A stretch of DNA of 64,000 nucleotides from Streptomyces caniscabiei (GCF_014930365.1 NZ_JABXWI010000003.1:310001-374000); one strand, 5' to 3'; positions 43,710 through 52,245 are shown, counted from the first letter of the stretch. The notes: generated by a model from the letters alone, not told the origin. Numbers and translations: made by a program.

Positions 43710-44040
43710 GGCCTCAGGCCTCCCCCGCGCCACCCCCCGGCGAGAACCGCCCGGTCACCCCTCGAACCGGTTTCCGCCCCCGCCGCCGACGCTCAGGGAA
43801 ATGTCCCGCGAGACCCGCCCTTCAGCAACCCGTTTCGCCAAATTCCCGAAATCAAACAGTAGTTGCACTCAATTCGACACACACACGACACTCTGTCCCA
43901 GGTACACCCAAGCAGACCCACGCCGACCGCGCGGATCCGGACGCCCCACCCCCGCCCCGCCCGGGCGCAGCTCAACTGCCCTTGCGCGCCGTGACGTTGT
44001 CCTGATCTTCTGGCGATCACAGTCGAGCGCAGGGGGACCC
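43710..44040. other. Divergent promoter region, GTPase 3 operon and FAD oxidoreductase
   Basis: This 331-bp gap contains an AT-richer patch around 43830-43910 with the shared element at 43838-43865, and the AGGGGGA ribosome site of the oxidoreductase at its right end. No additional gene is supported; a short minus-strand frame here has no ribosome site. Confidence 0.6.
43838..43865 (-). promoter_or_regulatory. Shared bipartite element, GTPase/Hsp70/CHAT/caspase operon
   Basis: Read on the minus strand: CAACTACT, ten variable bases, GGGAATTTGG. It is 129 bp upstream of the GTPase start used here. It differs from the copy before the CRP/cyclase unit at one of 18 fixed positions, with identical spacing, and shares no similarity in the spacer. 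Confidence 0.65.
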
Positions 44041-45465
44041 ATGCCACGTACCGCGGTGGTCATCGGCGCCAGCATGGGCGGCATGCTCGCCGCCGCGGCA
44101 CTGGCCCGGTCCGTCGACGAGGTGATCGTGCTGGAGCGCGACGAGCTGCCGGACGAACCCCGCCCGCGCAGAGGGCTCCCCCAGGGCCGCCACGCCCACA
44201 TCCTCCTGCCGAGCGGCCGCGACGCCATCGACGCGCTCGTGCCGGGCGGCGGGGTGCGGGGGCGCCTGCTGGCGGCGGGCGCCCGGGAACGCGGCCTCAC
44301 CTCCGGTCTGGTCACCCTGGGCCCGCAGGGCTGGTACCGCCGTTCACGCCACCACGACACCCACCCCCTGCTCATCGCCGGCCGCGACCTGATCGACCGG
44401 ACCGTCCGGGACGCCGTCCTCGCGAGCGCCACCCGCGTCCGGATCCGACGCGGCTCGGCCACCGGCCTCCTCGGCACCGCCGAGCGGGTCACCGGTGTCC
44501 GGTTCACCACCGGCGCGAAAGACAGCCACCCGGGCGCGGCCGAGGAGAGCCTGCGCGCGGACCTGGTCGTCGACGCGAGCGGCCGCGGCACCCGCGTCGA
44601 GCACTGGCTCGCGGACCTCGGCATCACCGGCGTCCGCAAGGACGTGGTCGACTCCGGGCTCGTCTACGCGACCCGCGTCTACCGCACCCCCGCCGGGGCG
44701 GAGAACTTCCCTCCGGCGCAGGTGACGGCGGACCCGACGGGCGGCCGGCCCGGCCGTGCGGGGCTCCTCCTGCCGATCGAGGGCGACCGCTGGCTGGTCA
44801 GCCTCGCCGGCACCCGCGGCGGCGAACCGACCGCCTCACCCGAGGACTTCGTCCCCTTCGCCCTCGGCCTGCGCCACCCCCTCGTGGGCCGGCTGATCGC
44901 GGGCGCCGAACCCCTGACGGACGTCACCCTGAGCCGCAGCACGCGCAACGAGCGGCGCTATTTCGAGAAGTCCGAGCGGTGGCCCGAGGGCCTGGTGGCG
45001 CTCGGCGACGCCGTCGCCACCTACAACCCGGTCTACGGGCAGGGCATGTCGGTGGCCGCGCTGGGCGCGCTGGAGCTGAGCCGGGAGCTGGACCGGAGCG
45101 GCATCGGCGCGCCCGGTCTGGCCCGGCGGGTGCAGCGGGCCGCCGCGAAGGTGGTGAACGCGGCGTGGGCCATGTCGGTCGGCCAGGACCAGTGGTTCCC
45201 GGGGGTGCAGGGCAAGTCCCCCACGCTCGCCGACCGTCTGCTGTCCGCCTACGTCGGCCGGATGACCCGCGTCGCCACCGGCTCGTACCGGGTCTCCGCC
45301 GCGATGTGCAGGGTGACCACCCTCCAGGCGGACGCCCTCCACCTGCTCCACCCCACCCTCCTCCTGTCCACGGCCCTGGGCCCGTTCCTCCCACCCCTGT
45401 CGGGACCGCCACTCACCCCGGAGGAACGGAAGATCCTGAACAACCTCAACACCCCAGCCCCGTAA
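44041..45465 (+). CDS. FAD-dependent oxidoreductase
   Basis: A 474-residue flavoprotein of the UbiH/PHBH-like monooxygenase group. The FAD-binding Rossmann motif VVIGASMGGMLAAAAL is at residues 6-21 and the second FAD motif is GLVALGDAVATYNPVYGQGMSVAA near residue 320. It would hydroxylate or oxidise an organic substrate using FAD and probably NAD(P)H; the substrate is unknown. ATG 44041 follows AGGGGGA; the frame is open upstream only as an antisense shadow of the GTPase gene. It is transcribed away from the dynamin/Hsp70 island and is followed by a dispersed repeat. Confidence 0.88.
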   Translation: MPRTAVVIGASMGGMLAAAALARSVDEVIVLERDELPDEPRPRRGLPQGRHAHILLPSGRDAIDALVPGGGVRGRLLAAGARERGLTSGLVTLGPQGWYRRSRHHDTHPLLIAGRDLIDRTVRDAVLASATRVRIRRGSATGLLGTAERVTGVRFTTGAKDSHPGAAEESLRADLVVDASGRGTRVEHWLADLGITGVRKDVVDSGLVYATRVYRTPAGAENFPPAQVTADPTGGRPGRAGLLLPIEGDRWLVSLAGTRGGEPTASPEDFVPFALGLRHPLVGRLIAGAEPLTDVTLSRSTRNERRYFEKSERWPEGLVALGDAVATYNPVYGQGMSVAALGALELSRELDRSGIGAPGLARRVQRAAAKVVNAAWAMSVGQDQWFPGVQGKSPTLADRLLSAYVGRMTRVATGSYRVSAAMCRVTTLQADALHLLHPTLLLSTALGPFLPPLSGPPLTPEERKILNNLNTPAP

Positions 45466-45492
45466 GGGGCGCGGGGAACTGCGCGACAAGCC
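45465..45492. repeat. Dispersed 28-nt intergenic repeat, copy 1
   Basis: Begins AGGGGCGCGGGGAACTGCGC and is identical over 28 bases to the sequence at 48831-48858. It overlaps the last base of the oxidoreductase stop and lies between convergent genes. Repeats of this type are scattered through Streptomyces chromosomes near gene ends. Confidence 0.8.
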
Positions 45493-45562
45493 CCCACCGG
45501 CCCGCGGACAACGACACCGACACCGACAAGCCGCACCGAACCCGCAGACAACGACGCACCCC

Positions 45563-46804
45563 CTACCGGCTTTTCGCGCCCTCCGCGCGCACCGCGCGCA
45601 CGGCCCCCTCCACCACCCCCGCCCGCACCGCCCGCGACATCCGGATCAACGACGGCTGCCCGGTGTCCAGCCCCTGCCCTCCGGCCGCCGGCCCCGCGTA
45701 CCCCTCGCCGAGTCCCGCGAGCGTGTCCAGGGCGGCACTGTCCAGGTCCCCGTGGCGCGGTCCCCCGACCCGCTCCCGCGTACCGGACATCACGGCGACG
45801 GCCACCATCGCCGCGTCCCCGATGGCCTCGGCCTCACCCGCGCTGGAGCCGAGGGAGAGCGCCTGCCGGTAGGCACGCTCACGCACCGCGTCGTCGAAGT
45901 GGACGGACACGTCGCGCAGTCCGTCCCGTATGGCCGTCGTCCGGTGCGTCAGGCGCAGCTCGACATCGCCGAGGGAACGCCAGGACAGCAGGGCGTGCCG
46001 ACGCACGCGACCGGTGCTCCCGGCGCCGACGAGCCGGAAGAGCGGCCCGAGCCGCAGGAAGGCGACCAGGCTGTCGATGCGCGAACCGAGCAGCGGCAGG
46101 ACGTAACCGGCCGAGGTGAGGACGGCGCCGACGGTGACCAGCATCGGCGCGAGCCGGGTGCTCAGCGGATCCCAGTGGTGCCCGGTCCAGCGGCCGGCGA
46201 CGGCCGCCATCTTCAGCACGCCGTACGCGCTGGTGCACAGCCACCCGACGGCCAGCACGGCCAGCGCCCGCCGGGTCCAGCCGCTGATCTGGAAGGTCCA
46301 GCGCCAGCACAGGACCGTGGTGGTGAGGGCCGCCGCCATGTGGGCCACCAGATAGAGGACGATCATCTCGCGGATGAACGGGGTGTGCGCGTAGTAGGTG
46401 TCGAAGTCGGCGAGGCGCTCGACGGACGCGTCCCCGACGGCGAAGAGCGCCGTCTGCGCCGCGATGATCACGGCGTACGCGTACAGCCATCGGCGGGAGA
46501 CCCGTCGCAGCCGGCCGGGGTCGTCGGCGCCGCGCCAGTGGACGATCAGCACGAGCGACGCGGCGGAGAAGGCGTTCACCGCGCCGTAGGTGAGGCACGC
46601 GGCGGCGTTGGGCACGCCGACGGCGCGGTTGACGAAACCGACGGTGGGCGGGGCGCCGAGGGCGAAACAGAAGCCGGCCAGGAAGATCACGGCGCAGAGT
46701 GCCCGCTTCACGGGATCACGTCGGTCGCGCCACAGGCCGGGCAGTTGGGCGGCGAAACCGGTCCACAGGGCGGCGGCCGCCAGAAAGTAGACCAGTCCAT
46801 TCAC
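45563..46804 (-). CDS. MAB_1171c-type putative membrane transporter
   Basis: A 413-residue protein with seven or eight hydrophobic helices in the first 265 residues (starting NGLVYFLAAAALWTGFAAQLPGLWRDRRDP) and a soluble C-terminal domain of about 150 residues (LTHRTTAIRDGLRDVSVHFDD). This matches the MAB_1171c/DUF6545 family, of unproven transport function. GTG 46804 has GGGGGG six bases upstream and starts at the family N-terminus; the open frame reaches 46855. It converges with the FAD oxidoreductase, to which such genes may be functionally linked. Confidence 0.75.
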   Translation of the reverse strand: MNGLVYFLAAAALWTGFAAQLPGLWRDRRDPVKRALCAVIFLAGFCFALGAPPTVGFVNRAVGVPNAAACLTYGAVNAFSAASLVLIVHWRGADDPGRLRRVSRRWLYAYAVIIAAQTALFAVGDASVERLADFDTYYAHTPFIREMIVLYLVAHMAAALTTTVLCWRWTFQISGWTRRALAVLAVGWLCTSAYGVLKMAAVAGRWTGHHWDPLSTRLAPMLVTVGAVLTSAGYVLPLLGSRIDSLVAFLRLGPLFRLVGAGSTGRVRRHALLSWRSLGDVELRLTHRTTAIRDGLRDVSVHFDDAVRERAYRQALSLGSSAGEAEAIGDAAMVAVAVMSGTRERVGGPRHGDLDSAALDTLAGLGEGYAGPAAGGQGLDTGQPSLIRMSRAVRAGVVEGAVRAVRAEGAKSR

Positions 46805-46902
46805 GTCAGGCCCCCCGGCTCGGTCCGAGAGACCTCTCGCGTCAACACCCTTCACACAGTAGTCACGTAGTCAAACCACCGGCGCTCAGCCCTCGCCGAC
46901 GC

Positions 46903-47310
46903 TCACCCCTCGTCGGCGGTCAGCGTCAGCGAGATGCTGTTGATGCAGTACCGCTGGTCGGTCGGCGTGGGATACCCCTCGCCCGCGAAGACGTGCCCGA
47001 GGTGCGAGCCGCACCGGGCGCACCGCACCTCCGTGCGCACCATCCCGTGCGAGCGGTCGTCGAGCAGCTCCACCGCGTCGCTGTCCTTCGGGTCGAAGAA
47101 GGACGGCCAGCCGCAGTGCGACTCGAACTTCGTCTCGGAGGTGAACAGTTCGGCACCGCAGGCGCGACAGGAGTAGACACCCTTGGTCTTGGTGTCGGTG
47201 TACTCGCCGACGAACGCGGGCTCCGTGCCGGCCTGCCGCAGCACGGCGTACTCGGCCGGCGTCAGCTCCGCACGCCACTGCTCGTCCGGCTTCTCGATGT
47301 CGTACGACAT
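46903..47310 (-). CDS. msrB: Peptide-methionine (R)-S-oxide reductase MsrB
   Basis: A 135-residue MsrB that reduces methionine-R-sulfoxide in oxidised proteins using thioredoxin. The zinc-binding CxxC pairs appear in YSCRACGAELF and VRCARCGSHLGHVF, and the catalytic Cys lies in RYCINSISL near the C-terminus. Length and motifs are canonical. It lies 13 bp downstream of murC on the same strand, so it is probably co-transcribed with it. Confidence 0.97.
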   Translation of the reverse strand: MSYDIEKPDEQWRAELTPAEYAVLRQAGTEPAFVGEYTDTKTKGVYSCRACGAELFTSETKFESHCGWPSFFDPKDSDAVELLDDRSHGMVRTEVRCARCGSHLGHVFAGEGYPTPTDQRYCINSISLTLTADEG

Positions 47311-47323
47311 GAGCCTCAGCCCC

Positions 47324-48709
47324 TCAGCTCGAAAGACGGTCCAGGATCTTGGGGCCCAGGTCCGTCACGTCACCCGCGCCCATCGTGAGAACGAGATCGC
47401 CGGGCTTCGCCATTCCCGCGATCGCGGCCGGCACCTCGGCCTTGTCGTGCAGGGCGGTGACGTCCGCGCCCGCGTCGCGCGCCGCGTCGATGATCAGCTC
47501 GCTGGTGATCCCCGGGATCGGGTCCTCGCGGGCCGGATAGATGTCGAGGACGACCGACGCGTCCGCCAGGGCCAGGGACTGGCCCAGCTCGGTGCCCAGC
47601 TCCTGGGTGCGGGAGAACAGGTGCGGCTGGAAGACCACCAGGATCCGCGCGTCCCCGGCGGCGGCCCGCATGGCCTCCAGGTCGGCGGTCATCTCGGTCG
47701 GGTGGTGGGCGTAGGAGTCGATGACCTGCACCCCGGCGGCCTCGCCCTTGAGCTGGAGCCGTCGCTTCACGCCGGTGTACGCCGCCAGCGCGGGCGCCAG
47801 CTCCGACGCCGGCACGCCGAGCGCGACCCCGGCCGCCAGCGCGGCGACGGCGTTGTGCGCGTAGTGCCGTCCGGGCACGGACACGGTGAACGTGATCTCC
47901 TGCCCGTCCAGCACCACCGTGACCTCGCTCTTCAGTCCCTGCGCCACGACCGACAGCACGCGGACGTCGGCGTCCTCGCGCTCGCCGTACGTCACCGTGC
48001 GCACCCCGGACAGCCGCGAGGTCAGTTCGCGCGCGCCCTCGTGGTCGGCGGAGATCACCAGCGTGCCACCGGGCACGATCTTCCCCGCGAACGTCTCGAA
48101 GGACTCGTAGATCTCGTCCATGGAGGCGTAGTTGGCGTGGTGGTCCAGCTCCACGTTGAGGACGATCGCCACCTCGGGCGCGTACTTGTGGAAGCTGCGG
48201 TCGCTTTCGTCCGCCTCGGCGACGAAGATGTCGCCGTCGCCGTGCGTGGCGTTCGAGCCGGGTACGTCGAGGTCGCCGCCGATGGCGTACGACGGCCGCA
48301 GCCCCAGCTCGCCCAGCGAGACCGCCAGCATGGACGTCGTCGTGGTCTTGCCGTGCGTGCCGGCGACGGCGATCGGCCGCAGTCCGTCCATCAGCCGGGC
48401 GAGCGCGTCCGACCGGTGGACGACGGGGATCCCGAGCTCGGCGGCGCGGGCCAGCTCGGGGTTGTCGGCGCGGATGGCGGAGGAGACGACCACGGCCGTC
48501 GCGTCGTCCGCGAGGTGCTCGGCGGCGTGCCCGATGTGCACGGTCGCCCCGAGCGCCCGCAGGGCCTCGGCCGTCTCCGACTCCTTGGCGTCACTCCCGG
48601 CGACCTTCGCCCCGCGCTGCGCCAGGATCTTGGCGATCCCCGACATCCCGGCCCCACCGATCCCGATGAAGTGCGGCCGATCCATGGCGGAAGGCAGTCC
48701 GGGTGCCAT
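47324..48709 (-). CDS. murC: UDP-N-acetylmuramate--L-alanine ligase MurC
   Basis: A 461-residue cytoplasmic ligase that adds L-Ala to UDP-MurNAc with ATP, the first peptide step of peptidoglycan synthesis. It shows the N-terminal GIGGAGMSGIA loop, ATP-binding AGTHGKTTTTSM near residue 110, the central DESDRSF and LNVELDHHANY motifs and the C-terminal DSYAHHPTEM. ATG 48709 with GGAGA six bases upstream is preferred over an ATG at 48745. It lies outside any dcw cluster in this window and forms an operon with msrB. Confidence 0.97.
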   Translation of the reverse strand: MAPGLPSAMDRPHFIGIGGAGMSGIAKILAQRGAKVAGSDAKESETAEALRALGATVHIGHAAEHLADDATAVVVSSAIRADNPELARAAELGIPVVHRSDALARLMDGLRPIAVAGTHGKTTTTSMLAVSLGELGLRPSYAIGGDLDVPGSNATHGDGDIFVAEADESDRSFHKYAPEVAIVLNVELDHHANYASMDEIYESFETFAGKIVPGGTLVISADHEGARELTSRLSGVRTVTYGEREDADVRVLSVVAQGLKSEVTVVLDGQEITFTVSVPGRHYAHNAVAALAAGVALGVPASELAPALAAYTGVKRRLQLKGEAAGVQVIDSYAHHPTEMTADLEAMRAAAGDARILVVFQPHLFSRTQELGTELGQSLALADASVVLDIYPAREDPIPGITSELIIDAARDAGADVTALHDKAEVPAAIAGMAKPGDLVLTMGAGDVTDLGPKILDRLSS

Positions 48710-48830
48710 GTCTGTTCTCCAAGCGACGGTACGAAGACGATCCACGCCCCACAGCAGGCGCGCTCCCCACCCTATTGCCTGGTGTCACGGTCCAGGGCCC
48801 GTGCCCCAGATGGCGGCGCAGCCGCCTTTC

Positions 48831-48858
48831 AGGGGCGCGGGGAACTGCGCGACAAGCC
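48831..48858. repeat. Dispersed 28-nt intergenic repeat, copy 2
   Basis: Identical over 28 bases to 45465-45492. It lies between the murC start and the end of the Usp-like gene, in the 199-bp gap 48710-48908 that otherwise shows no gene. Confidence 0.8.
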
Positions 48859-48908
48859 ACAACGCACCCGCAGCCGACGAACCACAGCACCCCTACGGCG
48901 CCCCTCCC

Positions 48909-49388
48909 TCAAACCCGGCTATGCGAGAACAACTTCAGCACCGGCACCCCCACCTTGTGCCGAGCCCGCGAAGCCCAGTCCCGATGGAAGAACTCCTCGA
49001 CATAGTGCGGATCGGTCAGCACCAGCACCTCGTCGGCCGAAACCTCCTCCACCAGCGACTTCAGCGCGTCCAGCGGATGATCCTCGATCAGGCGCCCCTC
49101 CGCCGTGCTCCCGGCCCCGCGCAGCGCCTGCAGGGACACCTCCAGTGCCCGTTCCCCGGCATCCATCGCCTGCTCCCCCTCCGGCGTCTCCCGCTCCCGT
49201 GCCGCCTCGTCCAGCTCGCCGAGGGCGAGGTCGTCGATGGCCCGCAGCAACCGGTCGGCCTGATTCCCGCGCGGCTGGAGCAGCACATGGAAGGAGGCCC
49301 GCTCGTCGCCGTGCAGGGTCGTGACGAACTCGACGTCCGCGGACGTCAGAGCCTTCTCGATCATCAATACGCTCGTGAACGACACCAC
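48909..49388 (-). CDS. Conserved Usp-like small protein
   Basis: A 159-residue protein conserved in Streptomyces next to murC. Its order of strands and helices (RASFHVLLQPRGNQADRLLRAIDDL, then DALKSLVEEVSADEVLVLTDPHYVEEFF and VPVLKLFSH) suggests a Rossmann-like or universal-stress-type fold. Relatives are sometimes labelled indole-3-glycerol phosphate synthase, but it has neither the length nor the motifs of TrpC. GTG 49388 is downstream of an AGGAGAAGG ribosome site. A hairpin lies just upstream. Confidence 0.75.
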   Translation of the reverse strand: MVSFTSVLMIEKALTSADVEFVTTLHGDERASFHVLLQPRGNQADRLLRAIDDLALGELDEAARERETPEGEQAMDAGERALEVSLQALRGAGSTAEGRLIEDHPLDALKSLVEEVSADEVLVLTDPHYVEEFFHRDWASRARHKVGVPVLKLFSHSRV

Positions 49389-49405
49389 CGGCGCCCTTCT
49401 CCTCG

Positions 49406-49424
49406 GAGGGCCCTGCGGGCCCTC
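49406..49424. terminator. Short hairpin after pyrimidine-reductase gene
   Basis: Perfect 8-bp arms GAGGGCCC and GGGCCCTC with a three-base loop lie 61 bp downstream of the reductase stop and just upstream of the Usp-like ribosome site. It may terminate the former or attenuate the latter. Confidence 0.5.
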
Positions 49425-49485
49425 GCTCCTCAGAGTTCTAGTGTGCCCGGCGAAAGCTAAACGGAACGGTAGATTCCGACCGCTT

Positions 49486-50388
49486 TCACGTACGACGGTA
49501 ACGACCGAACAGGAACCCGGACTCCTCCAGCAGCGAGGCCAGGGCGAAGCGCTTGGGCACCGCCACCGAGGGCCCGCCGGCGATCCGCTGCGCGTCCCCC
49601 GCCGTGAGCATCGGCGACACGGTCAGGCAGAGCTCGTCGAGGACGTCGGCGGCGATCAGCTGGCCCAGGACGCGCGGGCCGCCCTCGGTGAGCAGCCGGG
49701 TCAGCCCCAGGTCGGCGAGGGCGCGCACGGCGCGGGCGGGGTCGACGCCCATCCCGTCGCCGGCGACGACCACCCGGACCCCCGCCTTCTCGGCGGCGGC
49801 GACCCGGTCCGGGGCCGCGGCGGCCCCGGTGAGCAGCAGCGTGGGCGTCAGCGGCGAGGTGAAGAGCGGCAGCGAGAAGTCCAGGTCCAGGCTCGCGCTC
49901 ACCACGGCGACGGCGGGCGCGGGCGGCTGTCCGGCCGCCCGGCGCGCCTCGGCGAACGCCTCCCGCGCGCGTGCCGGGCGGTACCCCTCCTGCCGGACGG
50001 TCTCCGCGCCGACGATCACCACGTCCGCGAGCCCGCGCAGTGTGCCGAAGATCCGCATGTCGGCGTCGCTGGAGATCGGCTGCGAGCGCCCGCCGTGCTG
50101 GGCCGCGCCGTCGAGGGTGGAGACCATGTTGGCCCGCAGCCACGGCTCCCGCCCGCCGGGCGCGGGCTCGGGGTACGCGTACGCCGCCGCCAGTTCGTCG
50201 AGACTCCACTCCCGCTCGACGACATCCGACCGCCCGCCCGCCGGGGGCCGGCCGTCCTGCGCGTCCGGCGTCCCGGCCGCCGGGATCTCGCCCCCGCCCG
50301 CCGTCGGCGCCTCGGCCGCATCCGCCCCACCGGTCGCTTCCGGTGTCCGGGCCGCTGTCTCTTCGGTCACAGGGAACAGGCGTCGCAT
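49486..50388 (-). CDS. Pyrimidine reductase family protein (RibD C-terminal domain)
   Basis: A 300-residue protein with a RibD C-terminal/dihydrofolate-reductase-like domain from about residue 85: LRANMVSTLDGAAQHGGRSQPIS, LADVVIVGAETVRQEGY and LLTEGGPRVLGQLIAADVLDELCLTVSP are family motifs. It probably reduces a ribosylaminopyrimidine or similar substrate with NADPH. The first 60 residues are an Ala/Pro/Gly-rich disordered extension. ATG 50388 has no clear ribosome site. It diverges from zapE with 37 bp between starts. Confidence 0.85.
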   Translation of the reverse strand: MRRLFPVTEETAARTPEATGGADAAEAPTAGGGEIPAAGTPDAQDGRPPAGGRSDVVEREWSLDELAAAYAYPEPAPGGREPWLRANMVSTLDGAAQHGGRSQPISSDADMRIFGTLRGLADVVIVGAETVRQEGYRPARAREAFAEARRAAGQPPAPAVAVVSASLDLDFSLPLFTSPLTPTLLLTGAAAAPDRVAAAEKAGVRVVVAGDGMGVDPARAVRALADLGLTRLLTEGGPRVLGQLIAADVLDELCLTVSPMLTAGDAQRIAGGPSVAVPKRFALASLLEESGFLFGRYRRT

Positions 50389-50411
50389 GTCGTGCAGTGT
50401 GGCACGACCCT

Positions 50412-50417
50412 TAGACT
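50412..50417 (+). promoter_or_regulatory. Putative -10 box of leaderless zapE promoter
   Basis: TAGACT ends 8 bp before the zapE GTG, the spacing expected if transcription begins at or next to the start codon. No ribosome site precedes the GTG. A matching -35 box is not clear. Confidence 0.5.
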
Positions 50418-50425
50418 CGGTAACC

Positions 50426-51532
50426 GTGTCGTCGTCCTCTGCCACCGTGTCCGGAATCGGTCCGATACCCGAAGCGGCCCCCGCGTCCCTGTGCACCCGC
50501 GAGCCCCATGTCCCCGCGGACCGGCTCGTCGCCGAGATGGTGCCGCCGCCCCGTTTCGACTCGGTGCGCTTCGACACCTACATCCCGGACCCGAACCAGC
50601 CCAGTCAGACCGAGGCCGTCCGCGTCCTGAGCGGCTTCGCGGCGGGCCTCGGCGGGGCGCACGCGACCGGCGCCGGCCGGCGCGGTTTCCTCGGCTTCGG
50701 CCGGGCGAAGGCGCCCAAGGCCCCGGCGGGCCCCCGCGGCGTCTACCTGGACGGCGGTTACGGCGTCGGCAAGACGCACCTGCTCGCCTCCCTCTGGCAC
50801 GCCACCCCGGCCGAGCCCTCCCTCAAGGCCTTCGGCACCTTCGTGGAGCTGACGAACCTGGTCGGCGCCCTCGGTTTCCAGAAGACGGTGCAGACGCTCT
50901 CCGGTCACCGTCTGCTGTGCATCGACGAGTTCGAGCTGGACGACCCGGGCGACACGGTCCTGGTGTCGACCCTGCTCGGCAAGCTGGTCGACGCGGGCGT
51001 CGCCCTGGCCGCCACCTCGAACACCCTGCCGGGCAAGCTCGGTGAGGGCCGGTTCGCGTCGGTCGACTTCCTGCGGGAGATCCAGGGCCTGTCGGCCCAC
51101 TTCCGCTCCCTGCGCATCGACGGCGAGGACTACCGCCACCGCGGTCTGCCCGAGGCTCCGGCGCCGTACTCCGACGAGGAGGTCACCAAGGCGGCGTACG
51201 CCACCGAGGGCGCCTCGCTCGACGACTTCCCGCATCTGCTGGGCCACCTCGCGCGCGTCCACCCCAGCCGGTACGGCGCCATGACGGACGGCCTGAAGGC
51301 GGTGTGCCTGACGGATGTGGCGCCGGTGCCGGACCAGTCCACGGCGCTGCGGCTGGTGGTGCTCGCCGACCGGCTGTACGACCGCGAGGTGCCGGTACTC
51401 GCCTCGGGGCTGCCCTTCGACCGGCTGTTCAGCGAGGAGATGCTGAACGGCGGCTACCGGAAGAAGTACTTTCGCGCCATCTCCCGCCTCACCGCTCTCG
51501 CGCGCGACGCGAAGCGACTCGTGGAGCACTGA
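50426..51532 (+). CDS. zapE: Cell division protein ZapE (AFG1-like ATPase)
   Basis: A 368-residue P-loop ATPase of the AFG1/ZapE family. Walker A is GGYGVGKTHLL near residue 110 and Walker B LLCIDEFELDD near 170; the C-terminal LNGGYRKKYFRAISRLTALARDAKRL is typical. In E. coli ZapE is linked to FtsZ-ring function during constriction; in actinobacteria the role is inferred. GTG 50426 probably initiates a leaderless mRNA. The frame is open upstream only as an antisense shadow of the divergent reductase gene. Confidence 0.92.
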   Translation: MSSSSATVSGIGPIPEAAPASLCTREPHVPADRLVAEMVPPPRFDSVRFDTYIPDPNQPSQTEAVRVLSGFAAGLGGAHATGAGRRGFLGFGRAKAPKAPAGPRGVYLDGGYGVGKTHLLASLWHATPAEPSLKAFGTFVELTNLVGALGFQKTVQTLSGHRLLCIDEFELDDPGDTVLVSTLLGKLVDAGVALAATSNTLPGKLGEGRFASVDFLREIQGLSAHFRSLRIDGEDYRHRGLPEAPAPYSDEEVTKAAYATEGASLDDFPHLLGHLARVHPSRYGAMTDGLKAVCLTDVAPVPDQSTALRLVVLADRLYDREVPVLASGLPFDRLFSEEMLNGGYRKKYFRAISRLTALARDAKRLVEH

Positions 51533-51641
51533 GCGCACAGCCATCGGCCGTGTCGCGACTCAGCTGAACTCTCCCAGGTCAAGGGCCGATTCCGGCCAAC
51601 TCGCCCTCGCTTTTCAGGCTCTCTTCAGCTCGCAACGTTAA

Positions 51642-51673
51642 GTTAACCCTGCAAACAACTTTGCAGGGTTAAC
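51642..51673. terminator. Perfect 14-bp inverted repeat after zapE
   Basis: Arms GTTAACCCTGCAAA (51642-51655) and TTTGCAGGGTTAAC (51660-51673) surround a CAAC loop, 110 bp after zapE in an AT-richer patch. It is a likely terminator for zapE, but because it directly precedes the triple TTGACC repeats it could also be a regulator site. Confidence 0.6.
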
Positions 51674-51680
51674 GTGTTTC

Positions 51681-51709
51681 TTGACCAGTGGTTGACCATC
51701 GGTTGACCA
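51681..51709 (+). promoter_or_regulatory. Triple TTGACC direct repeat with 11-bp period
   Basis: TTGACC occurs at 51681, 51692 and 51703, exactly 11 bp apart; the second and third copies extend to GGTTGACC. Direct repeats with 11-bp period are the binding layout of PhoP-type response regulators and SARPs. It lies 59 bp upstream of the secreted-protein start. Confidence 0.5.
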
Positions 51710-51767
51710 AGTCGAGCAACTGTCGACGTGTGAGAGACACCAGGAACTGCCAGTGGGGAGGCTCATA

Positions 51768-52166
51768 TTGCGAGGTACGACGACCCGGACCGTCTTTTCG
51801 GCCCTAGCCGCCGTCCTGCTCACCCTGGCGTTCTTCACTCCCGCGACATCCTTCGCAGCCGCGCACACGCTTGGTCATGTCAAGGCCAAAGCCGAGCCCG
51901 GAAACACCCTCACCGCGAAGCCGATGCGTGACACAGCGGTCACCCACCGCACGTGCGCGCCCTCGCAGGACCCGACCGGTCCTCATCGCACACGCGACCG
52001 GCATCGCATGGTCACCCACACCGTTCCCGGGACGCCCGCGCGTCCGCCGCTGGGGGAGAACCCGGCGGCCGCGAGCGCACCCGAACGGCCCTCGGCCCCG
52101 TACCACCGGGCGCCGAGACCTCTCACGGCCCACACCCCGGCCGTTCTCCAGGTCTTCCGCTGCTGA
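51768..52166 (+). CDS. Small secreted protein upstream of carbonic anhydrase
   Basis: A 132-residue protein with a clear signal peptide (TRTVFSALAAVLLTLAFFTPATSFAAA, residues 6-32). The mature part is basic, His/Pro/Arg-rich and probably disordered, with two Cys (THRTCAPSQ and the C-terminal FRC). No domain is recognised. TTG 51768 has GGGGAGG six bases upstream; a GTG at 51753 lies inside that ribosome site. It precedes the carbonic anhydrase gene by 79 bp. Confidence 0.65.
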   Translation: MRGTTTRTVFSALAAVLLTLAFFTPATSFAAAHTLGHVKAKAEPGNTLTAKPMRDTAVTHRTCAPSQDPTGPHRTRDRHRMVTHTVPGTPARPPLGENPAAASAPERPSAPYHRAPRPLTAHTPAVLQVFRC

Positions 52167-52245
52167 GCCGCGGAGCGCCCGTTCCCCCCACTCTGTCGTG
52201 CAAGCCCGACGCGCCACGAGGCGCGCCAGGAGGAGTCACCACATC

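Noticed and set aside
43793..44047. Minus-strand frame covering the GTPase 3 promoter region
   Set aside because: No domain, no ribosome site, atypical codon use and a position over the shared element argue for non-coding DNA.
48909..49388. Indole-3-glycerol phosphate synthase label for the small protein
   Set aside because: At 159 residues it lacks the TIM-barrel length and active-site motifs of TrpC.
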